20,269 bases of DNA, taken from positions 1-20,269 of the forward strand of contig JAJYGM010000474.1 of NCBI GenBank assembly GCA_021785095.1, given 5' to 3'. Position numbers and translations under genes: made by a program. The DNA comes from Actinomycetes bacterium. GTDB taxonomy: Bacteria > Actinomycetota > Acidimicrobiia > Acidimicrobiales > Bog-793. Position 1 is the first letter of the stretch. The number at the start of each line of letters is the position of its first letter. Of this stretch, positions 9,925 through 16,336 are shown piece by piece. The notes beneath the pieces were generated by a model. It was given only the letters and a program-made list of their open reading frames with translations, was not told where the DNA came from and ran no database searches.

Positions 9925-10700
9925 GCCTGGAGCGACTCCAGAAGGTCCTTGCCCGGGTCGGCTACGGGAGCAGGCGCGCCTGCGAGGAGCTGATCGCAGC
10001 GGGCCGCGTCACCGTCAACGGCGAGGTCGCCGCGCTCGGTCGCCAGGTCGACACGGCGACCGATCGCGTGACCGTCGACGGCGTCCCGGTCGGCGTCCTC
10101 CCCGGCCTCGTCTACTACCTGCTCAACAAGCCCGCCGGCGTCGTCACGACGGCCTCGGACCCGCAGGGCCGTCGGACCGTGCTCGACCTCGTGCCGGACG
10201 AGCCACGGGTCTTCCCGGTCGGCCGCCTCGATGCCGCCACAGAGGGCTTGATCCTCCTCACGAACGACGGTGACCTCGCCCAGCGCGTCTCCCATCCGAG
10301 CCATGGCGTCGACAAGGAGTACCTGGCCGAGGTCGCCGGCGTGCCGTCGCCAGGCGACATCCGGCGCCTCCGCGACGGCATCGACCTCGAAGACGGCAGG
10401 ACCGCCCCGGCAAAGGTCTCGGCCGTCGCACCGAACTTGTTGCGCATCACGATCCACGAGGGGCGGAACCATCAGGTGCGCCGCATGCTCGAAGCGACCG
10501 GGCACCCCGTCGTCCGGCTCGTCCGAACACGCATCGGGACGGTGACCGACCGGACCTTGCGACCCGGCAGCTGGCGGGAGCTCGGCCCGAGCGAGGTGCT
10601 CGAGCTCTCGAAGGCGGCGTCCCGCCGCCCGCGCACCACCCGGCGGCGGGACACGAGAGCTGCCAGGGCGGCTTCGCCACCGCCGCGCCCCTCTCAGTAG
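9921..10700 (+). CDS. rluB: 23S rRNA pseudouridine synthase, RluB/RsuA family
   Basis: This 259-residue protein isomerises a uridine in 23S rRNA (position 2605 in E. coli RluB) to pseudouridine. An N-terminal S4 RNA-binding domain (about residues 1-60, LQKVLARVGYGSRRACEELI) precedes the synthase domain. The catalytic Asp104 lies in VGRLDAATEGLILLTNDG, and the later signature HEGRNHQVRRMLEATGHPV is intact. The last 35 residues are Arg-rich and low complexity, probably extra RNA-binding tail. The GTG start overlaps the scpB stop. Position after scpB matches Rv1711 in mycobacteria. The DNA of the tail carries an 11-bp inverted repeat, and its TAG stop forms the first three bases of the aroH promoter hexamer. 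Confidence 0.93.
   Translation: MSLERLQKVLARVGYGSRRACEELIAAGRVTVNGEVAALGRQVDTATDRVTVDGVPVGVLPGLVYYLLNKPAGVVTTASDPQGRRTVLDLVPDEPRVFPVGRLDAATEGLILLTNDGDLAQRVSHPSHGVDKEYLAEVAGVPSPGDIRRLRDGIDLEDGRTAPAKVSAVAPNLLRITIHEGRNHQVRRMLEATGHPVVRLVRTRIGTVTDRTLRPGSWRELGPSEVLELSKAASRRPRTTRRRDTRAARAASPPPRPSQ
10619..10652 (+). other. Strong GC-rich inverted repeat near the end of rluB
   Basis: GTCCCGCCGCC (10619-10629) and GGCGGCGGGAC (10642-10652) are perfect 11-bp complements around a 12-nt loop. The structure lies within the Arg-rich tail of rluB, 46 nt before the aroH -10. No T-run follows, so it is not a classical intrinsic terminator. It may still limit read-through into aroH, or may simply reflect repeated Arg codons. 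Confidence 0.45.
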
Positions 10701-10703
10701 GCT
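10698..10703 (+). promoter_or_regulatory. Predicted -10 (TAGGCT) of a leaderless aroH transcript
   Basis: TAGGCT ends 8 nt before the aroH ATG at 10712, and its first three bases are the rluB stop codon. No Shine-Dalgarno is present in the intervening CCCGCCCG, which makes leader-dependent initiation unlikely. Confidence 0.5.
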
Positions 10704-10711
10704 CCCGCCCG

Positions 10712-11080
10712 ATGCCGGTCATGCTTCGGGCGCTGCGTGGCGCGACGACGGTCGACGAGGACACAGAGGAACAGGTCACCGGCCGCGTCCAGGCGCTCGT
10801 GCAGCAGATGCTCGAGCGAAACGGCATCGCTCACGACGACCTCGTCTCCATCCTCTTCACGGCCACCGAAGACGTCACCTCGGTGTTCCCGGCCACGGCT
10901 GCGCGGGCCGCCGGACTCGGCGACGTGCCGCTCATCTGCGCCCGCGAGCTGTCGATACGCGGTGGGACGCCGAAGTGCATCCGCGTGCTCATGCACTGCT
11001 ACAGCGAGCGCGACCGCGCCGAGCTGCACCACGTCTATCTCGAGGGAGCGCGCGGGCTCCGCGACGACCTGCCCGAGTGA
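10712..11080 (+). CDS. aroH: Chorismate mutase, AroH type
   Basis: This 122-residue cytosolic enzyme converts chorismate to prephenate at the branch to Phe and Tyr. It belongs to the trimeric alpha/beta AroH class of Bacillus subtilis rather than the helical AroQ class. RALRGATTVDED matches the N-terminus with active-site Arg9. The other catalytic positions line up with B. subtilis Cys75, Glu78, Arg90 and Tyr108 as Cys76, Glu79 (CARELSIRGG), Arg91 (KCIRVLMH) and Tyr109 (HHVYLEGA). All are present, so it should be active. The ATG start fits the predicted leaderless promoter. tyrA follows almost immediately, so prephenate is made and used from one transcript. Confidence 0.94.
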   Translation: MPVMLRALRGATTVDEDTEEQVTGRVQALVQQMLERNGIAHDDLVSILFTATEDVTSVFPATAARAAGLGDVPLICARELSIRGGTPKCIRVLMHCYSERDRAELHHVYLEGARGLRDDLPE

Positions 11081-11098
11081 GCACGTGAGCACGTGAGC
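11078..11098 (+). repeat. 8-bp tandem repeat (TGAGCACG) at the aroH-tyrA junction
   Basis: Two full copies (11078-11085 and 11086-11093) and a partial third (11094-11098) begin with the aroH stop codon itself. Each junction contains a GTG, in different frames, and the palindrome CACGTG. The third GTG (11093) is the one in frame with tyrA. Confidence 0.7.
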
Positions 11099-12184
11099 GC
11101 TCCACGAGCGATGCGAGTCCATGTCGTCGGCCTCGGCCTCGTCGGATCCTCGATCGCGCTCGGCCTCCGGCGGCGGGACGCAGAGGTGACCGGCGAGGAC
11201 AGTGATCCCGCGCGTGCCGCACAGGCTCGCGATCTCGGCGCAGTCGCCGCGATCGCGGGGGCTCCGCGCGAGGGCATCGTCTTCCTCGCCACACCCGCCT
11301 CGAGCATCGTCGACGTGGCTCGCAGGGTGCTGGCAGACGAGTCGGACGGACTCGTCGTCACGGACGTCGCGGGCGTGAAGGGGCAGATCGCGGGGGAGTT
11401 GCTCGACCCCCGTTTCGTGCCGGGTCACCCGATGGCGGGATCGGAGCAGGAAGGCCCCGCAGGTGCCGACCCGGACCTGTTCGTCGGGGCGACGTGGGTG
11501 CTCACGCCGACAGAGCAGACGAGCGAGGCGGCGTTCTCGGCCGTGCAGGACGCCGTGTCGATGCTCGGAGGAGATGTCGTCGTGCTCCCGCCCGAGCGCC
11601 ATGACGAGCTCGTGGCCGTGGTCTCGCACGTGCCGCACCTGGCGGCTGCGACGCTCATGTCGCTCGCGGCCGACTCACCTGTCGACCGCGAGGCGCTGAT
11701 GCGCCTCGCTGCCGGCGGATTCCGGGACATGACGCGCATCGCAGCAGGCTCGCCGGGGATCTGGCCCGACATCTGCCGGGACAACTCGGCGGCGATCGTG
11801 CCGGCGCTCGACCGCCTCATCGAGCGGCTGGAAGACGTCCGGAGCATCGTCGCGGGAGCCGACCGGAGCGGGCTCGTCGCTCTGCTCGACCGGGCGAGCG
11901 TCGCCCGCCGCAACCTCCCGGCACGAGGCGCACCGCCGCCACGGGGCGTCGAGCTCCGCGTGGTCGTCCCCGACCGGCCGGGCGTGCTCGCCGAGGTCAC
12001 GTCTGCAGCAGCGCAGCTTGCCGTGAACATCTACGACATCGAGATCGCCCACTCGAGCGAGGGGCCGCGCGGTGTCCTCGTGCTCGTCGTGGCGCCCGGC
12101 TCCGGCGACGCCCTCGTGTCCGCTCTGCGCAAGAGGGGGTACCGGGTGGCCGCCACCTCCGAGGGAACAGGCGCGGCGTCGTGA
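11093..12184 (+). CDS. tyrA: Prephenate dehydrogenase with C-terminal ACT domain
   Basis: This 363-residue NAD(P)-dependent enzyme oxidises and decarboxylates prephenate to 4-hydroxyphenylpyruvate for tyrosine synthesis. The Rossmann motif VVGLGLVGSS lies at residues 11-20, and the family signature GHPMAGSE at 111-118 includes the conserved active-site His112. A helical dimerisation domain follows. The C-terminal ACT domain (about 287-354, with PDRPGVLAEV) is expected to bind tyrosine or another amino acid for feedback control. The start is uncertain between GTG 11093 and ATG 11111 (MRVHVVGLG); neither has a good ribosome binding site. It lies 12 nt after aroH and overlaps cmk by four bases (GTGA), indicating a translationally coupled aroH-tyrA-cmk-plsC operon. 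Confidence 0.93.
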   Translation: MSAPRAMRVHVVGLGLVGSSIALGLRRRDAEVTGEDSDPARAAQARDLGAVAAIAGAPREGIVFLATPASSIVDVARRVLADESDGLVVTDVAGVKGQIAGELLDPRFVPGHPMAGSEQEGPAGADPDLFVGATWVLTPTEQTSEAAFSAVQDAVSMLGGDVVVLPPERHDELVAVVSHVPHLAAATLMSLAADSPVDREALMRLAAGGFRDMTRIAAGSPGIWPDICRDNSAAIVPALDRLIERLEDVRSIVAGADRSGLVALLDRASVARRNLPARGAPPPRGVELRVVVPDRPGVLAEVTSAAAQLAVNIYDIEIAHSSEGPRGVLVLVVAPGSGDALVSALRKRGYRVAATSEGTGAAS

Positions 12185-12831
12185 GCCTCCTCGTAGCTAT
12201 CGACGGTCCTGCCGGCTCGGGCAAGTCGACCATCGCCGCCGCGCTGGCAGAGCGCCTCGGCCTCGCCCGCCTCGACACCGGTGCCATGTACCGGGCCGTC
12301 ACCCTGCTCGTGCTGCGGCAAGGGGTGGACCCGGAGAACGGCGAGGCGGCCGCACGGCTCGCCCGTGACATGGACCTCGACGTCGGCGACCACGTGCGGC
12401 TAGACGGCGAGGACGTCACCCTCGCGATCCGCTCAGGCGAAGTCGACGGCGCCGTCTCCGAGGTCGCGGCGCATCCCGCGGTCCGTGCAGAGCTCGTGCG
12501 GCGCCAGCGCGAGTGGGGCGAGCGTCACGGGGGCGGCGTCGTCGAGGGCCGGGACATCGGGTCCGTCGTGTTCCCGACTGCCGATCTCAAGATCTACCTG
12601 ACGGCAGAGCCCGAGGAACGTGCCCGCAGGCGGGTCGACCAGCAGCGCCAGCTGGCACCGTCACCCCGGGGGACCGAGTCCTTTGAAGCAGTCGCCGATC
12701 TCGAGCGGCGCGACACCCTCGACAGTGGGCGCGCGATCTCCCCCCTTCAGGTCGCAGAAGATGCAATCGTGGTGGACTCGACCCATCTCACAGTCGATGA
12801 GGTCGTGGAGGAGGTGCTGCGACACCTGTGA
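12181..12831 (+). CDS. cmk: Cytidylate kinase
   Basis: CMP kinase phosphorylates CMP and dCMP with ATP, recycling nucleotides from RNA turnover and lipid synthesis. The 216-residue protein has the P-loop GPAGSGKST at residues 9-17. The CMP-binding LDTGAMYRAVT, the signature GRDIGSVVFPTADLKIYLTA and the lid segment RRDTLDSGRAISPL follow in order. Length and motifs are normal for the bacterial monofunctional enzyme. The GTG start overlaps the tyrA stop, and its TGA overlaps the plsC GTG, both as GTGA. The neighbourhood rluB ... cmk ... der is conserved with mycobacteria (Rv1711-Rv1713), while a plsC next to cmk is more like Firmicutes. Confidence 0.96.
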   Translation: MSLLVAIDGPAGSGKSTIAAALAERLGLARLDTGAMYRAVTLLVLRQGVDPENGEAAARLARDMDLDVGDHVRLDGEDVTLAIRSGEVDGAVSEVAAHPAVRAELVRRQREWGERHGGGVVEGRDIGSVVFPTADLKIYLTAEPEERARRRVDQQRQLAPSPRGTESFEAVADLERRDTLDSGRAISPLQVAEDAIVVDSTHLTVDEVVEEVLRHL

Positions 12832-13553
12832 ACGAGGACGTGATACCGAGACCACCGACACCGGGGGAGGTCCGGCTCTACCGCGCCTGCAGGGGCGTCG
12901 CAGTCGGCTTGTCGAGGCTCTTCTTCCCAGGCCGCGTCGTCGGCCTCGAGAACATCCCGGACACGGGCCCGTTCATCCTCGCCCCGGTGCACCGCTCGTA
13001 CCTCGACTGGCTCCTCGTCGCCCGGGTCACCCGCCGGCGGCTCCGGTACATGGCCAAAGCAGAGATCTGGAAGTCCAAGCTCGTAGGGCGAATCATCGAG
13101 GCGCTCGGCGCCTTTCCCGTCCACCGCTCGGGGGCCGACCGCGAGGCACTCGAGCGCTGCCGCGAGGTCCTCGCGGGCGGTGAGCCGCTCGTGATGTTCC
13201 CCGAGGGAACGCGGCGTTCCGGCCCGGTGGTGGAGGACCTCCGCGAAGGCGTCGCCTACCTCGCCCTGCGCTCACGGGTGCCTGTCGTGCCCGTCGGCAT
13301 CGGCGGTAGCGAGAGGGCGATGCCGCGTGGATCCACCTTCCCGAAGCCGAGCCGCATCAGCCTCGTCGTCGGTAGCCCGCTCGAGGCTCCGACCGACGAG
13401 GCCGAGGACGGCGGCGGGGGAGACGGCGGCTCACGGTCGCGGGCCCGCGTCTCTCGCCGCGCGATGAGGGAGCTCTCCGATCGCATCGGGGCCGCCATCC
13501 AGCAGGCCTACGACGAGGCTGAACGCATGCAGTCGGGCGGCTCGGCCCACTAG
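12828..13553 (+). CDS. plsC: 1-acyl-sn-glycerol-3-phosphate acyltransferase (PlsC family)
   Basis: This 241-residue enzyme probably transfers an acyl chain to lysophosphatidic acid, giving phosphatidic acid at the inner face of the membrane. The four acyltransferase blocks are recognisable: the HX4D catalytic pair His55/Asp60 in HRSYLDW, a block around AFPVHRSGADREAL, FPEGT at 124-128 and the VPVVPVGIGG segment. A membrane-facing hydrophobic region lies near the N-terminus, but no cleavable signal peptide is seen. The C-terminal 45 residues contain a Gly/Asp/Ser-rich linker and then a helix. Acyl acceptor specificity cannot be read from sequence. The GTG overlaps the cmk stop by four bases. 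Its TAG stop is the first three bases of the epimerase promoter hexamer. Confidence 0.9.
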   Translation: MNEDVIPRPPTPGEVRLYRACRGVAVGLSRLFFPGRVVGLENIPDTGPFILAPVHRSYLDWLLVARVTRRRLRYMAKAEIWKSKLVGRIIEALGAFPVHRSGADREALERCREVLAGGEPLVMFPEGTRRSGPVVEDLREGVAYLALRSRVPVVPVGIGGSERAMPRGSTFPKPSRISLVVGSPLEAPTDEAEDGGGGDGGSRSRARVSRRAMRELSDRIGAAIQQAYDEAERMQSGGSAH

Positions 13554-13556
13554 GGT
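13551..13556 (+). promoter_or_regulatory. Predicted -10 (TAGGGT) in front of the epimerase gene
   Basis: TAGGGT overlaps the plsC stop codon and ends 8 nt before a GTG at 13565, the spacing seen at the other predicted leaderless starts. That GTG opens a frame of only ten codons (MRVLASRAWG), whereas the long epimerase frame uses the GTG at 13569. The promoter therefore points to the ancestral start of a gene that has since lost its N-terminus. Confidence 0.45.
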
Positions 13557-13568
13557 TGCGCATCGTGC

Positions 13569-14414
13569 GTGTCCTCGCTTCTCGAGCGTGGGGATGACGT
13601 CACCGTCGTCGACCTGAAGGAGAGAGCCGACGAGGGCGTCCGCCACGTGCAGGGTGATCTGCGCGACCCGGCGGTGACCGCGGAGTCGCTCACCGAAGGC
13701 ACCGACGCCGTCGTGCACCTCGCAGCCCTCACCCGCGTGCTCGACTCGATCGACGACCCCGACGGCGTCTTTCGCACGAACATGCTCGCGACGCACTACC
13801 TGCTCGAGCGCTGCCGCGAGCTCGCCGTCCCGACGTTCGTGTTCGCGTCGACCAACGCCGTCGTCGGAGATGTGGGCTCGGCCGTCATCTCCGAGCAGAT
13901 GCCCCTCCACCCGCTGACGCCGTACGGCGCGACGAAGGCTGCGGCGGAGAACCTCCTCTCGGCCTACTCGGCCGTCTACGGCCTGAAGGCCGTGACCCTC
14001 CGGTTCACGAACGTCTACGGGCGGGGCATGCAAGTGAAGGACTCGGTCATCGCTCGGCTCATGCGAGCGGCCCTCTCGGGCGGCGGCATCCAGATCTACG
14101 GAGACGGCACGCAGGTGCGCGACTACGTCTACGTGAGCGACGTGGTGAACGCGATCGAGCTCGCCATCGCGCTCTCCGAGAGCGACACGCTCGTGATCGG
14201 GAGCGGCGAATCCGTGTCGATGCTCGAGCTCCACCGCATCACCTGTGAGGTCACCGGGGCCGACATCGGCAAGGAGCACGTGCCGGGCAAGCCGGGGGAG
14301 ATGCCGGCCGTCATCGTCGACAACGGGCATGCCCGCGAGCGGGGATGGCATCCCGAGCACGACATTCGCTCCGGCGTCGAGGCCACCTGGAAGGACTTCC
14401 TGGGAGCTGCCTGA
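13569..14414 (+). CDS. NAD-dependent epimerase/dehydratase, N-terminally truncated (possible pseudogene)
   Basis: The 281-residue frame is an extended short-chain dehydrogenase/reductase of the nucleotide-sugar epimerase type. It keeps the end of the first Rossmann strand-helix unit (SSLLERGDDVTVVDLKE), DLRDP, VVHLAAL, the Ser/Thr of FASTNAV, the catalytic Tyr/Lys pair in YGATKAAAE, LRFTNVYGRG and RDYVYVSDVV. The N-terminal glycine motif (usually VTGGAGFIGSHL) that binds NAD is missing. Four bases upstream, GTG CGT GTC CTC would encode MRVL, the usual beginning, but in another frame. A 44-bp deletion between two copies of CGTGTCCTCG would give exactly this sequence. The protein is therefore either inactive, uses another cofactor mode, or reflects a sequencing or assembly error. 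The sugar substrate is unknown. It stands alone between plsC and the TetR operator. Confidence 0.8.
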   Translation: MSSLLERGDDVTVVDLKERADEGVRHVQGDLRDPAVTAESLTEGTDAVVHLAALTRVLDSIDDPDGVFRTNMLATHYLLERCRELAVPTFVFASTNAVVGDVGSAVISEQMPLHPLTPYGATKAAAENLLSAYSAVYGLKAVTLRFTNVYGRGMQVKDSVIARLMRAALSGGGIQIYGDGTQVRDYVYVSDVVNAIELAIALSESDTLVIGSGESVSMLELHRITCEVTGADIGKEHVPGKPGEMPAVIVDNGHARERGWHPEHDIRSGVEATWKDFLGAA

Positions 14415-14437
14415 CTGTACCGTCCAGACGGTACAGT
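14414..14437. promoter_or_regulatory. Perfect 24-bp palindromic operator of the TetR regulator
   Basis: ACTGTACCGTC (14414-14424) and GACGGTACAGT (14427-14437) are perfect 11-bp inverted repeats separated by CA. The size and symmetry are typical for TetR-family dimers. The site lies 8 bp before the tetR GTG and its right arm contains the predicted -10 TACAGT. Bound repressor would therefore block RNA polymerase directly, giving autoregulation of tetR and control of the exporter behind it. The left end touches the epimerase stop codon. Confidence 0.85.
14432..14437 (+). promoter_or_regulatory. Predicted -10 (TACAGT) of the tetR-MFS operon, leaderless
   Basis: TACAGT ends 8 nt before the GTG at 14446 and lies wholly inside the right operator arm. 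The transcript would start at or one base from the start codon. Confidence 0.5.
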
Positions 14438-14445
14438 AAATCGGC

Positions 14446-15045
14446 GTGAGCCGTCACTCCTCCGACACCCGCGCGCGCATCCTCTGCGCCGCAGAGGACC
14501 TCGTCATCCGTGACGGGGTGTCGAAGCTCACCCTCGAGGCCGCCGCGCAGGAGGCAGGTCTGAGCAAGGGCGGCGTCCTGTACCACTTCCCGAGCAGAGC
14601 AGCGCTCGTCTCGGCGATGGTGCAGCGCTTCGTCGTCAGCTTCGACGCCGACCTCGTCGCCTACGGGGCGCTCGGCGGGAAGCCGGGGGACTTCACGCGC
14701 GCCTACCTCCAGGCGACCCTGGCTCCCACGTCCGCCGGCGACGAGGCCGCCGGCCTGATCGACCACTCGGAGAGCGACGACCTTCGTGAGCGCCGCCTCG
14801 GCGGCGCCCTCCTCGCCGGTGTGGCCTCGGACCCCGAGCTGCTGGCGCCGTTGCGCGATCGCTTCGCGGCGTGGCAGGAAGCGGTGGAGGCCGACGGGCT
14901 CCCCGAGGAGGTGGCGACAGTCGTCCGCGTGTGCTCTGACGGCCTCTGGCTGAGCGACCTCTTCGAGCTCGCTCCCGTCGGTGGGGCACTTCGCGAGCGC
15001 GTCGGCAAGCTGCTCGTCTCGATGATCGACGACACCACCAGGTGA
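14446..15045 (+). CDS. TetR/AcrR family transcriptional regulator
   Basis: This 199-residue repressor has the N-terminal TetR helix-turn-helix domain: TRARILCAAEDLVIRDG (residues 8-24), then the recognition unit LTLEAAAQEAGLSKGGVLYHFPSRAALV at about 28-55. The rest is an all-helical ligand and dimer domain whose inducer cannot be predicted. It probably represses itself and the MFS exporter by binding the 24-bp palindrome just upstream. The MFS gene starts 10 nt after its stop, so both are on one transcript. The GTG at 14446 gives the usual short lead before the first helix. No close functional relative is recognised, so the induced response, for example to a drug, dye or metabolite, is inferred from the partner gene only. 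Confidence 0.92.
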   Translation: MSRHSSDTRARILCAAEDLVIRDGVSKLTLEAAAQEAGLSKGGVLYHFPSRAALVSAMVQRFVVSFDADLVAYGALGGKPGDFTRAYLQATLAPTSAGDEAAGLIDHSESDDLRERRLGGALLAGVASDPELLAPLRDRFAAWQEAVEADGLPEEVATVVRVCSDGLWLSDLFELAPVGGALRERVGKLLVSMIDDTTR

Positions 15046-15055
15046 GGCGCAAGCG

Positions 15056-16336
15056 ATGAAGCTCCTCACGCGCCTCGCGCGCGGCAGCCGCATCGACGAC
15101 CAGGTGGCACGGCGCGTGGTGATCGCGGTCTGCCTGTCTGCCTTCGCGGAGTGGGGAGGCTCGAGTGCCGTCCTGCCGCTGCTCCCGGTCTACCTCCACA
15201 ACCGGGGTTCGTCTGTGACACTCGTCGGGTTCACGATGGCGGCGTTCTTCGCAGCAGCCGTCCTCGTGCAGTATCCGGTGGGGCGCCTCTCGGACCGGAT
15301 CGGGCGCCGGACCATCCAGCTTGCCGGCCTCGTCACCTACTCGTTCGCCACGATCCTGTTCGTCTTCGTGTCCGCACCGCTCGCAGCGCTCCTCTTCCGT
15401 GGACTGCAAGGGGCCGGCGTCGGTGTCGTCGATGTGGCGAACGCCGCCACGATCGGTGAGGTCGTGCCCGAGTCGCAACGGGGCCGTGCCTTCGGAGCCC
15501 TCTACGGGACGCGCACAGCAGGCATGGCGATCGCACCGTTCTTCGGCGGTCTCGCGGGTCTCGGCGAGATGCACTGGCTCTTCGTCGCAGCCGCCATCGC
15601 CGTGCTCCTCGCCGCTGTGCCGATCTACCTCTTCGCCCCTCGCAACCGGCGTCGCGAGCCTCTGCGCGCCCACGAGCGCACCGCTCTCTGGCGGAACCGG
15701 TCCGTCGTGGGCGTCGGCGTGGCGTTTCTCGCCGGGGGCATCGCCGTCGGGATGTACGAGGTCTGCTGGAGCCTGCTCCTCACGCTGCGGGGCGCGCGGT
15801 CCTGGGAGATCGGGCTTTCGTGGACGCTCTTCGCTCTCCCGTTCGCGATCGTGTCGCTCCCGGCCGGTTGGCTCGTCGACCACATGGATCGTCGCCGGCT
15901 CGTCATCATCTCCCTCGTCGGCATGGCGGCGTTCGCCGGCACCTATCCCTGGCTCCACTCGGTCGCCCTGCTCGTCGGCCTCGGGACCGGCGAGGCGATG
16001 ACCGTCGCCCTCGGCGGCCCGGCGGAGTCGGCACAGCTCACGCGCTCGGTGTCATCGCGCGAGCTCGGGCGCGCTCAGGGCGCGGTCTCGAGCATGCAGA
16101 CCGGTGCCATGGCGGTGTCTGCGTCGATCGCAGGAGCCCTCTTCGGCGTCCGTCCCTGGCTCCCGTTCATGCTGGCAGCGGGCTCTATGGGGGTCTGCGT
16201 GGTGGTGATCGGCCTCGTCTGGCGCGGCGTGCCGGGGCGCGGTTCTGCCGTCCCGGTGAGAGCCCTGCACCCTGCGCTCGCGGCCGAGGACGAGCTCAGC
16301 GCACCACCTGGCCAGCGCGTTCCGACCGTCCTCTAG
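15056..16336 (+). CDS. Major facilitator superfamily transporter (probable efflux)
   Basis: This 426-residue integral membrane protein shows about twelve hydrophobic segments in two halves, separated by a basic cytoplasmic loop near residues 200-220 (APRNRRREPLRAHERT). MFS motif A, GRLSDRIGRRT, lies at residues 76-86 between helices 2 and 3, and a degenerate copy, GWLVDHMDRRR, is in the second half. The family is that of drug:proton antiporters and related exporters. Substrate is unknown, and export is inferred from its pairing with a TetR repressor. The ATG has GAGG at 15044-15047, 8 nt upstream, overlapping the tetR stop. The C-terminal tail (about 40 residues) is soluble. Its last 41 bases overlap the end of the convergent GT2 gene. 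Confidence 0.92.
   Translation: MKLLTRLARGSRIDDQVARRVVIAVCLSAFAEWGGSSAVLPLLPVYLHNRGSSVTLVGFTMAAFFAAAVLVQYPVGRLSDRIGRRTIQLAGLVTYSFATILFVFVSAPLAALLFRGLQGAGVGVVDVANAATIGEVVPESQRGRAFGALYGTRTAGMAIAPFFGGLAGLGEMHWLFVAAAIAVLLAAVPIYLFAPRNRRREPLRAHERTALWRNRSVVGVGVAFLAGGIAVGMYEVCWSLLLTLRGARSWEIGLSWTLFALPFAIVSLPAGWLVDHMDRRRLVIISLVGMAAFAGTYPWLHSVALLVGLGTGEAMTVALGGPAESAQLTRSVSSRELGRAQGAVSSMQTGAMAVSASIAGALFGVRPWLPFMLAAGSMGVCVVVIGLVWRGVPGRGSAVPVRALHPALAAEDELSAPPGQRVPTVL

Noticed and set aside
14693..15958. 421-residue antisense frame opposite tetR and the MFS gene
   Set aside because: Its composition is His/Glu/Arg-rich with no domain, while both genes on the other strand have clear family motifs.
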